Assembly: GCA_022449455.1 (NCBI GenBank)
Contig: JAKUPL010000003.1
Location: 1 to 64,000, forward strand
Origin: Alcanivorax sp.
GTDB lineage: Bacteria; Pseudomonadota; Gammaproteobacteria; Pseudomonadales; Alcanivoracaceae
DNA: 64,000 nucleotides
Direction of reading: 5' to 3'
A model generated the notes under the pieces. The model did no database searches, was not told where the DNA came from, and saw only the letters and a program-made list of their open reading frames with translations. This document shows, one piece after another, positions 50,687 to 59,780 of the stretch. Position numbers and translations under genes: made by a program. Position 1 is the stretch's first letter, and every line of letters begins with the position of its first letter.

Positions 50687-50744
50687 GGGCGGTGCCCCTC
50701 GAATCCGACGCGCGCCGCGCCCGACCAACGGGCCACGGCGCGCG

Positions 50745-50776
50745 GAAAATTTCCGGCATCATAGGACCTGCCGGAA
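50745..50776 (-). terminator. Putative terminator after htpG
   Basis: Eight-base arms (50751-50758 and 50769-50776) with a ten-base loop, followed on the minus strand by ATTTT. It lies 10 bases past the htpG stop and before gpsA. Confidence 0.6.
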
Positions 50777-50786
50777 CAAAATGCGA

Positions 50787-52667
50787 TCAAGCGCGCTCCG
50801 CCTGGGCCTGCAGCAGCCGGTTCAGACGTCGGGCGGTGGCCGCCGGATCCTTGGGCAGGCGTCCCTCGGCGAGCAGTGCCTGGTCCAGCAGCAGCTCGGC
50901 GATCTCGTCGAAACCGGCCTGATCCTCGATGCCCTGCAGCCGTTCCAGCAGCGGATGGGAGAGGTTCACCTCCAGGGCCGGTTTGCTTTCCGGCACCGGC
51001 TGGCCGGCGGCCTCCAGCATCTGGCGCAGCTGCGGTCCCAGTTCGTCCTCACCGAGCACCAGACAGGCCGGCGATTCCACCAGCCGGCCGGTGGGCCGCA
51101 CCTCGGTGACCCGGTCGCCGAGGCTGGCGGCCAGCCGTTCGATCAGCGGGTTGTCCTTCTCGGCGGCCTTGGCCTCCTCCTCCCGATCGTCCATGTCGAG
51201 CTGGCCACGGGCGGCGTTGACCAGCTTCCTGCCCTGGTACTCATCCAGGTAGTTGACCATCCACTCGTCCACCCGGCCGGTGAGCAGTAACACCTCGATG
51301 CCCTTTTTGCGGAACACCTCCAGATGCGGGCTGTTGCGGGCCGCGTCCAGATTGTCGGCGAGCAGGTAGTAGATTTTGTCCTGGCCCTCTCCGGCCCGTT
51401 CCAGGTAGCGGTCCAGGGCGACCGCCCCGGGGGCGGTGTCCTCGGTGGACGGGAAACGCAGCAAGGCGGCGATCGCTTCCCGGTTGTCCGGGTCTTCGCC
51501 GATGCCTTCTTTCAGCACTTCACCGAACTGGGCCCAGAAGGTGGCGTACTGTTCCTCGTCGTTGCCCAGTTTCTTGAGCATCTGCAGCACCCGCTTGGTG
51601 AGCGCGGCGCGGATCTTGCGCACCGGGCCGTAGTCCTGCAGCAGTTCGCGGCTCACGTTCAGCGGCAGGTTGGGCGCGTCGATCACGCCCTTGATAAACC
51701 GCAGGTACATGGGCAGGAACTGTTCCGCGTCGTCCATGATGAACACGCGTTGCACGTACAGCTTGAGCCCGCGGCTCGCCTCCCGGTGGTACAGATCGAA
51801 CGGCGCCCGGGCCGGCACATACAGCAGGCTGGTGTATTCCAGGGCCCCTTCCACCTTGTTGTGGCTCCAGGTCAGGGCATCCTGGAAATCGTGGCTGATG
51901 TGGCGGTAGAAATTCTGGTATTCCTCGTCGCTGACCTCGGTGCGCGGCCGCTGCCAAAGGGCGGTGGCGGAATTGACGGTCTGCCATTCGCTTTCGCCCT
52001 GTTCGCCCTCGCCGCCGGTTTCGGCCTCGCTGGGCATGAGGATCGGGAAGGCCACATGGTCGGAGTACTGCTGCACCACCGACCGCACTTTGCCGGCGTC
52101 CAGAAATTCGCGGGCGTCCTCGCGCAGATGCAACACCACGGCGGTGCCGCGTTGCTCACGGGTCACCGTTTCCACGGTGAACTCACCCTGGCCGTCGCTT
52201 TCCCAGCGCACGCCCTGCTCCGCCGGCTCGCCGGCCCGGCGGCTGAACACTTCCACCCGCTCGGCGACGATGAACGCGGAATAGAAACCGACCCCGAACT
52301 GACCGATCAACTGGGCATCTTTTTTGCGGTCGCCGGTCAGACTGGCCAGGAATTTCTCGGTGCCGGAGCGGGCGATGGTGCCCAGGTTGTCCACCGCGTC
52401 GTCGCGGGACATGCCGATGCCATTGTCGGCGATGGTGAGGGTGCCGGCGTCCGCGTTCACCGACAGCCGGATCCAGGGCTCCGGATCGCTTTCCATCAGG
52501 CTGTCGTCGTCGAGCGCCTGGAAGCGCAGTTTGTCGCAGGCGTCGGAGGCGTTGGAAATCAGCTCGCGCAGGAAGATTTCCCGGTTGCTGTAGAGGGAAT
52601 GCACCATCAGGTGCAGCAGACGGGAGACTTCCGCCTGAAAACCACGGGTTTCGCGGTCCTGACTCAT
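50787..52667 (-). CDS. htpG: Molecular chaperone HtpG (Hsp90)
   Basis: 626 residues. ATP-dependent chaperone. N-terminal GHKL ATPase blocks: Leu-Ile-Ser-Asn-Ala-Ser-Asp-Ala (Glu/Asn of helix 2), Ile-Ala-Asp-Asn-Gly-Ile-Gly-Met near 84 and Gly-Gln-Phe-Gly-Val-Gly-Phe-Tyr-Ser near 124. Middle and C-terminal dimer domains complete. The ATG at 52667 has GGAG nine bases upstream; an in-frame GTG lies at 52682. A sigma-32-type promoter lies upstream. Confidence 0.97.
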   Translation of the reverse strand: MSQDRETRGFQAEVSRLLHLMVHSLYSNREIFLRELISNASDACDKLRFQALDDDSLMESDPEPWIRLSVNADAGTLTIADNGIGMSRDDAVDNLGTIARSGTEKFLASLTGDRKKDAQLIGQFGVGFYSAFIVAERVEVFSRRAGEPAEQGVRWESDGQGEFTVETVTREQRGTAVVLHLREDAREFLDAGKVRSVVQQYSDHVAFPILMPSEAETGGEGEQGESEWQTVNSATALWQRPRTEVSDEEYQNFYRHISHDFQDALTWSHNKVEGALEYTSLLYVPARAPFDLYHREASRGLKLYVQRVFIMDDAEQFLPMYLRFIKGVIDAPNLPLNVSRELLQDYGPVRKIRAALTKRVLQMLKKLGNDEEQYATFWAQFGEVLKEGIGEDPDNREAIAALLRFPSTEDTAPGAVALDRYLERAGEGQDKIYYLLADNLDAARNSPHLEVFRKKGIEVLLLTGRVDEWMVNYLDEYQGRKLVNAARGQLDMDDREEEAKAAEKDNPLIERLAASLGDRVTEVRPTGRLVESPACLVLGEDELGPQLRQMLEAAGQPVPESKPALEVNLSHPLLERLQGIEDQAGFDEIAELLLDQALLAEGRLPKDPAATARRLNRLLQAQAERA

Positions 52668-52711
52668 CGTTTTGTTCTCCACCAGAAATCAGTGTGTACG
52701 GCTGGCTGCAA

Positions 52712-52739
52712 AGATAGGACCGCGGCGCCGGATTTCAAG
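52712..52739 (-). promoter_or_regulatory. Sigma-32-type heat-shock promoter of htpG
   Basis: On the minus strand CTTGAAA (52739-52733) is followed after 13 bases by TCCTATCT (52719-52712), close to the RpoH consensus CTTGAAA and CCCCATNT. It partly overlaps the end of the upstream epimerase gene and lies about 45 bases before the htpG ATG. Confidence 0.75.
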
Positions 52740-53640
52740 AGTCGCCGACCAGATCCGCCAGAGCGTCTTCCAGCAGCGGGTAACGGAAACTGAAGCCCTG
52801 GTCCTCCAACCGCCGTGGGTAAACCCGCTGGCCGCCCAGCAGCATGCCGGACAGCTCGCCCAGCGCCAGCTTGAGCAGCGGCGCCGGGGCCACCCAGGGG
52901 GCGGGCCGGTGCACGGCGGTGGCCAGAGCGCGATGAAAGTGCCGCTGGGTCACCGGGTGCGGCGCGGTGGCGTTGAACACGCCTTCTACCGCCGGGTTCT
53001 CCAGGGCGCGCAGCAGAATGGTGGTCATGTCGTGCAGGTGGATCCAGCTCAGCCACTGGGCACCGTTGCCCAGCCGGGCGCCCAACCCCAGCCGGTAGAC
53101 CGGCAGCAGCTTGGCCAGCATGCCGCCGTCGCGGCCCAGCACCACCCCGGTGCGGATCAGGCACAGGCGCATATCCAGCCGCTGGGCCTCGCGGGCGGTC
53201 TGCTCCCAACTGTCGCAAAGCCGGTAGCCGAAATCCTTGCGGCGGGCGGAGCTGTGCTCGGTGAGCTCGGCGTCGCCGGCATCGCCGTAGAAGCCCACCG
53301 CGGAACCGCTGACCAGCACCGGCGGGGTGCGTTCCAGGCGCCGGCACAGCGCCACCACCGCCCGGGTGGTGTGGATGCGCGAGGCCATCAGGCGGTCCTT
53401 GCGCGGCGCCGTCCAGCGGCCGGCGAACAGGTTCTCGCCGGCCAGGTTGACGATGCCGTCCAGGATCTCGCTCCGGTCGATCTCGTCCAGGGACGCCACC
53501 ACCCGGGTGTCCGGCGGCAGCACGGGCCGGGCGCGGTCCGGGCGGCGGCTCAGCACCACCGGCTGGTGGCCCTGGCGGACCAGCCGGGCGCACAGGGCGC
53601 TGCCGATAAAGCCGCTGCCACCGGTGACCAGAACCTTCAT
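52735..53640 (-). CDS. TIGR01777 family SDR epimerase (YfcH-like)
   Basis: 301 residues. Extended SDR: Gly-Gly-Ser-Gly-Phe-Ile-Gly cofactor loop (7-13), Asn-Leu-Ala-Gly-Glu-Asn near 66, and the DUF1731 C-terminal segment (about 250-296). Members of this family (E. coli YfcH, SDR39U1) are widespread and of unknown substrate. The start at 53640 overlaps the stop of the upstream membrane protein gene by four bases (ATGA). Confidence 0.92.
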   Translation of the reverse strand: MKVLVTGGSGFIGSALCARLVRQGHQPVVLSRRPDRARPVLPPDTRVVASLDEIDRSEILDGIVNLAGENLFAGRWTAPRKDRLMASRIHTTRAVVALCRRLERTPPVLVSGSAVGFYGDAGDAELTEHSSARRKDFGYRLCDSWEQTAREAQRLDMRLCLIRTGVVLGRDGGMLAKLLPVYRLGLGARLGNGAQWLSWIHLHDMTTILLRALENPAVEGVFNATAPHPVTQRHFHRALATAVHRPAPWVAPAPLLKLALGELSGMLLGGQRVYPRRLEDQGFSFRYPLLEDALADLVGDS

Positions 53641-55220
53641 GGGGTCTCCTTGAGGGTCTCGATGTCCTCGATAGGGAAGAAGTACTCCATACTGCCCGCT
53701 CCCATCGGCACCGCCAAGGTCAGCCGGCGCTGATCCAGCGCCCGCAATACGCCCCGCCGACGCTCCCCGCTGGTCAAGGTGACGGTGACCCGGCGACCGA
53801 TCCACTGTTCGGCGCCGGCCAGGGTGGCCGGCGCGTCCGCGCCCGGCTTGTCCGCATCGCTGCCGATGCCGTCACGGCGCGGAGACATCCCGCCGCCCTC
53901 GCCCGCCGGCTGGTCGTCCGGCGGCAGCAGGCGGGTGCCGTCGCCGAGGCGCACCGCCGCCACCCGATCCGCGGCCAGGGTCAGCTCCACCTGCCCGGCA
54001 CCAATGCGGCGGCTCAGCCACAGCCGGTCGGCGGCGACCCGGACCAGTTGCCCCTCGTGGGTCTGCCCGCCCGCTTCCAGCACCGTCACCGGCTCGCCGA
54101 TGTGCGCGGCCAGCTCATCAAACCGTGACAACCGGCGCGCCGTGGACGGCGATGCCCGGTGCGCGGACGGCGCGCCGGCATCGGCCCGGTCGCCGACGTC
54201 CCCGCTGTGACCGTCGAGGACCTGACGCTCCAGAGTGCCCGGGGTCACCGCCCAGCCCGCCGGGCCCTCTTCCAGGCCCATGCGGTGCCGCTCCACGGTG
54301 CCATCGCGCAGCGTTACCCGGGCCTGCACCTGACCGTGGCCGTCGGCGCGACGCAAATTGACGTTTTCCACCACCACCGTCTTGACGGCGCCATCGGGGT
54401 ACTGGGTGCGCAGATACTGCCGGGCCACCCAGGCCAGGGTGTCCGGATGGTCGAAGAACAGATCCACGGCGCCATCCCGGTAGCGCAGGTGATCGGCTTG
54501 GGCCGTGAAGTTGCCGACCAGATAGCTGTTGCGCGCGTCCGGCAGCAGCAGTTGAAGGGTCCCGCTGAACCGACCCTCGCCGAGAGGCGCCAGGGCCAGC
54601 TCCAGCCGATAGCCACCGTGGACGATGAGGGTCTCCGGATGATCACTACCCTCCGGCGTCCAGGACAGATGCACCGCCGGGCCGTCGGTCTGGCCCGGGT
54701 CCACCAGCAGGGTGCGACGCTCCTCGATGTCCCGGGCCCGCCAGCCGAGCAGCAGGCTCAGCGAGCGCTCGGGGAGAAAGCCCTCGCCTTCCTGCACGCT
54801 CAGCACGCCATTGATCAGCGTTACCCGGGCGTCGGGGGCCAGTGCGCTGCCGTGCAGGCGCCCGGTCAGCGGCCGGCCCTCGCCCCGGGCGATCAACAGG
54901 CTGGCCCGCGGGGATTGCACGAAGGTGCTGGCCGGGCCGTCCTTGGCGCCACGCAACACCTGCCCCGGCGCCACCGCCGGCGCCAGCACCACCCGCTGCA
55001 GATAAAACAGGCCGGCGCCGGTCAGCAGACACACCAGCCCCAGCACCCGCAGCAAGGCCAGCAGGCCATAGCTTTCCCAGTGCGCCTGCACCTGGCGCCA
55101 GCCAGCCAGCGGCAGCACAAACAGCAATGTGCTGTGGCCCTGGAACGCGGCCCGTCTGACCAGCCCCGCCGTGGCCATGATCAACAGGCTGATGCCGACC
55201 ACGATAAGCCATTCGGACAT
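53637..55220 (-). CDS. Membrane-anchored protein of unknown function with two LSm-like domains
   Basis: 527 residues. Three N-terminal hydrophobic helices (about 4-22, 30-46, 57-77), a long beta-rich soluble region (about 85-370), and two C-terminal segments (about 395-445 and 470-527) that read like small beta barrels: Val-Thr-Val-Leu...Gly-Gln-Leu-Val-Arg-Val and Val-Thr-Val-Thr-Leu-Thr-Ser-Gly-Glu-Arg-Arg-Arg-Gly-Val-Leu. These recall Sm/LSm-like folds but without certainty. The ATG at 55220 has GGAGAA upstream; the frame beyond it is unsupported. Coupled to the TIGR01777 gene. Confidence 0.7.
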   Translation of the reverse strand: MSEWLIVVGISLLIMATAGLVRRAAFQGHSTLLFVLPLAGWRQVQAHWESYGLLALLRVLGLVCLLTGAGLFYLQRVVLAPAVAPGQVLRGAKDGPASTFVQSPRASLLIARGEGRPLTGRLHGSALAPDARVTLINGVLSVQEGEGFLPERSLSLLLGWRARDIEERRTLLVDPGQTDGPAVHLSWTPEGSDHPETLIVHGGYRLELALAPLGEGRFSGTLQLLLPDARNSYLVGNFTAQADHLRYRDGAVDLFFDHPDTLAWVARQYLRTQYPDGAVKTVVVENVNLRRADGHGQVQARVTLRDGTVERHRMGLEEGPAGWAVTPGTLERQVLDGHSGDVGDRADAGAPSAHRASPSTARRLSRFDELAAHIGEPVTVLEAGGQTHEGQLVRVAADRLWLSRRIGAGQVELTLAADRVAAVRLGDGTRLLPPDDQPAGEGGGMSPRRDGIGSDADKPGADAPATLAGAEQWIGRRVTVTLTSGERRRGVLRALDQRRLTLAVPMGAGSMEYFFPIEDIETLKETP

Positions 55221-55432
55221 GTTGTTGTGTTCTCCCCACTGCACCCGGCAACGCTCCCGGTCCAGCTTACAAAGGGCACCGGTCGCAATCCACCGTTTCG
55301 CGGCACCGCCGACGCCCCCTCGGGCCGGCCTTTGACGGCGGTCACAAAGGCGTCGGGCCCGGTCGGCGCGGCCCCGAACACAGGCCGTGACCGAAGCCGC
55401 TTTTCCAGTCATCGGATTTCATCAAAAAAGGC

Positions 55433-55461
55433 TTGTGTGGACGAAAATCAGACGTTATATA
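55433..55461 (+). promoter_or_regulatory. Sigma-70 promoter of the small acidic protein gene
   Basis: TTGTGT (55433-55438) and TATATA (55456-55461) with the ideal 17-base spacer. The leader to the ATG at 55581 is about 110 bases, long for so small a gene. Confidence 0.65.
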
Positions 55462-55580
55462 GGCGCTGAGGTGATCAGGAAAACGACCGGCGACGAAGGC
55501 ACTCAGCACCGCGCCGCCCGGTTCGGCTCCTTGGCACCCGGTTGTTTGAGGCCGTTCCCCATTTCCTGAAGGAGGCGACC

Positions 55581-55817
55581 ATGAGTAACCGACGCGCTGA
55601 GACAGACTATGAGTCGGATGAACTACTGATGAATGATGACTATGAAGTGGATGAAGACCTGGAAGAGGATGTCCAGGAGGAAAAGGCGACCCGTGCCCGC
55701 GGCTTCAATATGGACATGCGCCACCGTATCGAGGATCGGCTGGAGGAGCGTCGTCTCAAGCGCGAGCTGAACGACTACGATTTCTTCGGGATGGAGGACG
55801 ACGACGTCCTGCATTGA
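55581..55817 (+). CDS. Small acidic protein, PA3496-like
   Basis: 78 residues. The first half is highly acidic (Asp/Glu runs), the second half basic and helical: Met-Arg-His-Arg-Ile-Glu-Asp-Arg-Leu-Glu-Glu-Arg-Arg-Leu. That second half resembles small proteins of the PA3496 family, tentatively linked to envelope integrity in Pseudomonas. A strong AAGGAGG lies seven bases before the ATG. It stands alone between its promoter and a hairpin at 55849-55867. Confidence 0.75.
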   Translation: MSNRRAETDYESDELLMNDDYEVDEDLEEDVQEEKATRARGFNMDMRHRIEDRLEERRLKRELNDYDFFGMEDDDVLH

Positions 55818-55848
55818 TTCCCCACCCTGATGATCCGAGCCTGCCGTC

Positions 55849-55867
55849 GCCAGCGCCCCGCGCTGGC
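55849..55867. terminator. GC-rich hairpin after the small acidic protein gene
   Basis: GCCAGCG (55849-55855) and CGCTGGC (55861-55867) with a five-base loop, without a U tract. Possible weak terminator. Confidence 0.35.
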
Positions 55868-55945
55868 ACGCCACGCGGCAAGGATTGCTTTGGCGCCAAG
55901 GCTCACTTAACGTTGAATTCCCGCGGCCATCCACGACGCTGATCC

Positions 55946-56863
55946 GTGCGACATCGCTACAATTGGAACGACATCACCTATTTTCTCGCCGTGGCCCGGG
56001 AACGCAGTCTGGTGCGGGCGGCGGAGAAATTACGTGTCGACCACACCACGGTGAGCCGGCGCATTCGGGAGCTGGAAACGCGCCTCAACGCCAGCCTGTT
56101 CACGCGCAGTAAAACCGGCTTCAAGCTGACCGAAACCGGTTACCGTTTGTTGCGCTACGCGGAAGGGATGGAGGCTCAGGCCAACGCCATCGCCGAGGAA
56201 ATCGGCATTACCGGCGCCGACGCCAGTGGCTCGGTACGCATTGCCACCATGGAAGGGTTGGGCAGCTTCTACCTGACCCAGTGTCTGCCGGACCTGCGGA
56301 GCCGCCACCCCTCCATCCAGATCGATCTGATCACCGACTCCCTGCTGTTGGATCTCAGCCGCCGCGAGGCCGACCTGTTCGTCACCTTTTCCAAACCCAC
56401 CGGGCGCAGGTTATCGATCCGCAAGATCGGGGAATTCAAGGTGTCGCTGTTCGCCGCGCGCGACTATCTGGACCGCCAGGGCGTGCCCACCAGCATCGCC
56501 GCCCTGAACGACCATGTCTTTATCGACTTCATCGACGAACTGGTGCAGGTCAGCGAGAATCGCTGGCTGTCCGATATTTTCCGGCCCCACCATCTGGCGT
56601 TCCGATCAACCAGTCTGGTGGCCCAGTACATGAGCGTTTGCAATGGCCAGGGCATCGCCATGCTCCCCTCTTTCATCGCCGCCGGTAACCGCGACCTGGT
56701 ACCGATTCTGCCCAAGCTGTTCGCGGTTCGGGATATCTGGCTCTCCGCCCACGAGGATTTTCTTCACGTGGCACGCATCAAGGCGGTCATGGCCTTCCTT
56801 GAAACCCGGGTGAATCAGGACAAGGACCTGCTGATGCCCGGTGTCGCCCCCGGTACGCCCTGA
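55946..56863 (+). CDS. LysR family transcriptional regulator of the ABC-nitrilase cluster
   Basis: 305 residues. Winged helix-turn-helix at about 6-65, with Leu-Arg-Val-Asp-His-Thr-Thr-Val-Ser-Arg-Arg-Ile in the recognition region, and an effector domain (about 93-295). The Asp-His-Thr-Thr-Val-Ser-Arg form is typical of the branch that often regulates nearby catabolic genes. The GTG at 55946 is the only start before the helix-turn-helix; its ribosome site is weak. It precedes the ABC-nitrilase genes on the same strand and ends with its own terminator. Confidence 0.88.
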   Translation: MRHRYNWNDITYFLAVARERSLVRAAEKLRVDHTTVSRRIRELETRLNASLFTRSKTGFKLTETGYRLLRYAEGMEAQANAIAEEIGITGADASGSVRIATMEGLGSFYLTQCLPDLRSRHPSIQIDLITDSLLLDLSRREADLFVTFSKPTGRRLSIRKIGEFKVSLFAARDYLDRQGVPTSIAALNDHVFIDFIDELVQVSENRWLSDIFRPHHLAFRSTSLVAQYMSVCNGQGIAMLPSFIAAGNRDLVPILPKLFAVRDIWLSAHEDFLHVARIKAVMAFLETRVNQDKDLLMPGVAPGTP

Positions 56864-56898
56864 CCAAGACAACCTCCCCCGTCCCACCTGACGATCCA

Positions 56899-56924
56899 GC
56901 CGGCCCCGATCTGGCCGGCGTTTT
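56899..56924 (+). terminator. Intrinsic terminator after the LysR gene
   Basis: GCCGGCC (56899-56905) and GGCCGGC (56913-56919), seven-base loop, followed by GTTTT. Confidence 0.75.
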
Positions 56925-57007
56925 GCATATTAACATTTGATGCAAAGCACAGCTTGCGCGAGCCGCACCGTCACATCCATCTGTGCATTTTTACACGTTC
57001 ATCTGCA
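56922..57007 (+). promoter_or_regulatory. LysR-type operator region of the ABC-nitrilase operon
   Basis: TTTGCAT (56922-56928) and ATGCAAA (56940-56946) are a perfect palindrome with an 11-base centre, the T-N11-A form bound by LysR proteins. About 60 bases on, TGCAT (56984-56988) and ATCTGCA (57001-57007) form a weaker version. The following AT-rich stretch to about 57050 should hold the promoter, but no clear -35/-10 pair stands out. Confidence 0.55.
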
Positions 57008-57105
57008 ACATTCGCCATTTAAATATGTAATTGCAACCTATAGCGTTCTTACCAGGCCGCCACGCACCTATCCCGGCGTCCCCCATGAGAAGACAGGCAA
57101 CCGAT

Positions 57106-57891
57106 ATGGCAATGAAATTCCCTTCCTTCCCGGGCCCCCGTTCCCGACAGCTGCTTCGCCTCGCCGTGGGGCCGGCGTTGTTGTTGCTGATCTGGTGGCT
57201 GGCCTTCGCCGGCAATCTGGTTAACAACGACCTGCTGCCCTCGCCCTTCGCGACCCTGGCGGACACCGGCGTGGCCATTGCCCACGGCGACATGGTGCAT
57301 GACTTCACCCAGACGCTGATTCGGGTGTGCTACTCCATCGGCATCGCCATCGTGCTGGGCCTGCCCATCGGCATCGTGCTGGGCTCCAACAAAAAGCTCT
57401 ATCAGTCCGTGGAATTCCTGGTCGATTTCTTCCGTTCCATGCCGGCCACCGCCATGTTTCCCCTGTTTCTGCTGCTGTTCGGCCTCGGCGATATCGCCAA
57501 GATCGCCGTGGCGGCCTTCGCCGCCTGTCTGGTGATCATTTTCAATGTGGCCTATGGGGTCATGAACGCCCGTCAGACCCGCATTCAGGCGGCACGCTCC
57601 ATGGGTGCATCGACGGGCCGTATTTTTCTCGACGTCATTTTCTTTGAAACCCTGCCGCAAACCTTCGTCGGCCTGCGCAACAGCGTTTCCATCGCCCTGG
57701 TGGTGATCATCGTCGCGGAAATGTTCATCGGCGCCGTGGACGGGCTGGGGCATCGCATCATCGATGCGCAGATTTCCTATCAACTGACCGACATGTACGG
57801 CTCGATCCTGATCGCCGGCGCCATGGGCTACGGGCTCAATCTGGCCTTGCTATTGATTGAGCGAGCCGTGGTGCATTGGTCGGGCCGCTGA
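57106..57891 (+). CDS. ABC transporter permease (SsuC/TauC/ThiX type)
   Basis: 261 residues with about six membrane helices. The cytosolic loop Gln-Ala-Ala-Arg-Ser-Met-Gly-Ala-Ser (near 165-173) is the Glu-Ala-Ala-type motif that contacts the ATPase. The ATG at 57106 has ACAGG eight bases upstream; earlier in-frame ATGs at 57031 and 57085 lack a ribosome site. First gene of a four-gene operon with a binding protein, an ATPase and a nitrilase. Confidence 0.9.
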   Translation: MAMKFPSFPGPRSRQLLRLAVGPALLLLIWWLAFAGNLVNNDLLPSPFATLADTGVAIAHGDMVHDFTQTLIRVCYSIGIAIVLGLPIGIVLGSNKKLYQSVEFLVDFFRSMPATAMFPLFLLLFGLGDIAKIAVAAFAACLVIIFNVAYGVMNARQTRIQAARSMGASTGRIFLDVIFFETLPQTFVGLRNSVSIALVVIIVAEMFIGAVDGLGHRIIDAQISYQLTDMYGSILIAGAMGYGLNLALLLIERAVVHWSGR

Positions 57892-57936
57892 TCCTTATTG
57901 AACAACCCTACGCCAACCATCTGGAGAATCCGGACC

Positions 57937-58932
57937 ATGAACAAGCTTCTTGTTACAGCCACCTCCTCCGTCCTTGCCCTGCTCGCGGCCAACGCCCAGG
58001 CCGCCTGCGACAAGATGGAGAAAGTCACCGCGGCCTGGCTGCCGATCATGCAGACCACCGCTTACTATGTGGCGTTGGAAGAAGGCCTGTTTGAGAAGGC
58101 CTGCATCGACATCGACTCCCAGAAAATGGAATCGCCCAACCACATCATCGACGCGCTGGTGGGCGGCCGTGCCGACTTCGGCCCGCCCGGCGCCGCCGCC
58201 GGCATCGCCATGCTGGCTGAATCCAGGTTTCCCGGCACCTTCAAGGTGTTTGGACTGCAGGGTGGCGGTATCGCCGTCGACCTGATCAACGACGGCCTGA
58301 TCGTGGCTCCGGACAGCGACATCAGCAGCTTCGCGGACCTGAAAGGCAAAAGCCTGGGGCATGTGCCCGGGATCCAGTGGCGCACCATCTCCCGTCACAT
58401 GGTGCGCGCCGCCGGCCTGGACCCGGACAAGGACGTGCAACTGACGGATCTGGCCGTGGCCATGCAGGTACCGGCCGTGGCCGGCGGCAGCGTCGATGCC
58501 ACCCTGTCGCTTGAGCCCGTGGGTTCCATCGCGGTGGCGTCCGGCAAAGCGAAACGGGCGATGATCAATCCGGTCGCGTCGGTGATCGCCGACCCGTTCT
58601 ACTCCGGCGCCGCGGTCCTCACCACCCGGTTTATCGAGCAGCGCCCGGAGGTGGCCCGCAAGGTGGTCGAAGTGATCGATCAGGCCACCGATCTGGTCAA
58701 CGCGGATTTCGACAAGTACAAGGCGATTCTGCCGAAGTACACCGCGATCCGGGATTCGCAATTGGATCTTCTCGCTCAACCCTACCTGCGCCCCTTTCAC
58801 GACCTCAACGAAACGGACCTGAATTCCTACCAGGCCTTTGTTGATGTGTTCGTCGAGGAAGGCGTGCTCAAGGAGCCCATGGATATTCGCGAGAAGATGC
58901 TGAAGCCGGCTGACCTGGCGGGCAACCAGTGA
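57937..58932 (+). CDS. ABC transporter substrate-binding protein (NMT1/SsuA-like)
   Basis: 331 residues. A signal peptide (about 1-22, cleavage after Ala-Gln-Ala) precedes a two-lobe periplasmic binding protein. Trp-Leu-Pro-Ile-Met-Gln-Thr-Thr-Ala-Tyr-Tyr-Val-Ala and Gly-Arg-Ala-Asp-Phe-Gly-Pro-Pro-Gly-Ala are the usual ligand-contact blocks of the sulfonate/nitrate/hydroxymethylpyrimidine group. Substrate unknown; the nitrilase downstream suggests a nitrile, amide or other C-N compound. GGAG precedes the ATG. Confidence 0.9.
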   Translation: MNKLLVTATSSVLALLAANAQAACDKMEKVTAAWLPIMQTTAYYVALEEGLFEKACIDIDSQKMESPNHIIDALVGGRADFGPPGAAAGIAMLAESRFPGTFKVFGLQGGGIAVDLINDGLIVAPDSDISSFADLKGKSLGHVPGIQWRTISRHMVRAAGLDPDKDVQLTDLAVAMQVPAVAGGSVDATLSLEPVGSIAVASGKAKRAMINPVASVIADPFYSGAAVLTTRFIEQRPEVARKVVEVIDQATDLVNADFDKYKAILPKYTAIRDSQLDLLAQPYLRPFHDLNETDLNSYQAFVDVFVEEGVLKEPMDIREKMLKPADLAGNQ

Positions 58933-59780
58933 GCGGATCGGTCGCCATGAACAGTCCACGAAGCGCCCCGGGCCAGGCGTCCGGGCGCCGCAAGCTGATC
59001 ACCATTGAGGGTCTGCGCAAATCGTTCGGCGCCGCCACCGTCTACGATGGCTTGGATCTGACCCTGCCCCAGGGACAGTTCATCTCGATCTTCGGCCCCA
59101 ACGGCTGTGGCAAGAGCACGCTGATCAACATGATCTCCGGTCTTTTACCCATGGACACCGGCCAGGTGCTGTACGACGGCCAGACCATCCGCGAGACCCG
59201 TATTTCCTATGTGTTCCAGAACTACCGGGAGGCACTCTTCCCCTGGCTAAGAGCCATCGACAACATTCATTACCCGCTCAAGGTGATGAAGGTGGGCAAA
59301 CGTCAGCGTGACGAGCGGGTCGAGAAACTGCTGGCCGAGTTCGATATTCGCATCGACCTTAACGCCTATCCTTACCAACTCTCCGGCGGCCAGCAGCAGA
59401 CCGTGTCGATTCTGCGCGCGCTGGTCACCAATCCGGAGATTCTGTTCCTCGATGAGCCGTTTTCCGCGCTGGACTACGAAATGACGCTGTTCATGCGGGA
59501 GCAGATTCAGAAGATCTATATGAAGACCGGCACCACCACTTTATTGGTATCTCATGATCTCGAGGAAGCGATCCAGCTTTCCGACAAGGTGATTCTGCTG
59601 ACCCGGCGTCCCACCCAGGTGGCGGAGATCGTCGACATCGACCTGCCCTGGCCGCGAACCACCGCGCTGACCACGGACCCCGCCTTTGTCGATCTCAAGC
59701 GCCACTGCCTGGAAGTGTTCTGGCGCGAGGTATCAAGAGCCCCTCAACAAGCCCCTTCGAAGCGGAGAGAAACACAATGA
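58929..59780 (+). CDS. ABC transporter ATP-binding protein (SsuB/TauB type)
   Basis: 283 residues. Walker A Gly-Pro-Asn-Gly-Cys-Gly-Lys-Ser-Thr near 57, Q-loop in Val-Phe-Gln-Asn-Tyr near 98, signature Leu-Ser-Gly-Gly-Gln-Gln-Gln, Walker B Ile-Leu-Phe-Leu-Asp-Glu-Pro and the His switch Ser-His-Asp are all present. GTG at 58929 overlaps the previous stop (GTGA); an ATG at 58947 is an alternative start. The C-terminal tail is about 20 residues longer than usual. Confidence 0.93.
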   Translation: MSGSVAMNSPRSAPGQASGRRKLITIEGLRKSFGAATVYDGLDLTLPQGQFISIFGPNGCGKSTLINMISGLLPMDTGQVLYDGQTIRETRISYVFQNYREALFPWLRAIDNIHYPLKVMKVGKRQRDERVEKLLAEFDIRIDLNAYPYQLSGGQQQTVSILRALVTNPEILFLDEPFSALDYEMTLFMREQIQKIYMKTGTTTLLVSHDLEEAIQLSDKVILLTRRPTQVAEIVDIDLPWPRTTALTTDPAFVDLKRHCLEVFWREVSRAPQQAPSKRRETQ

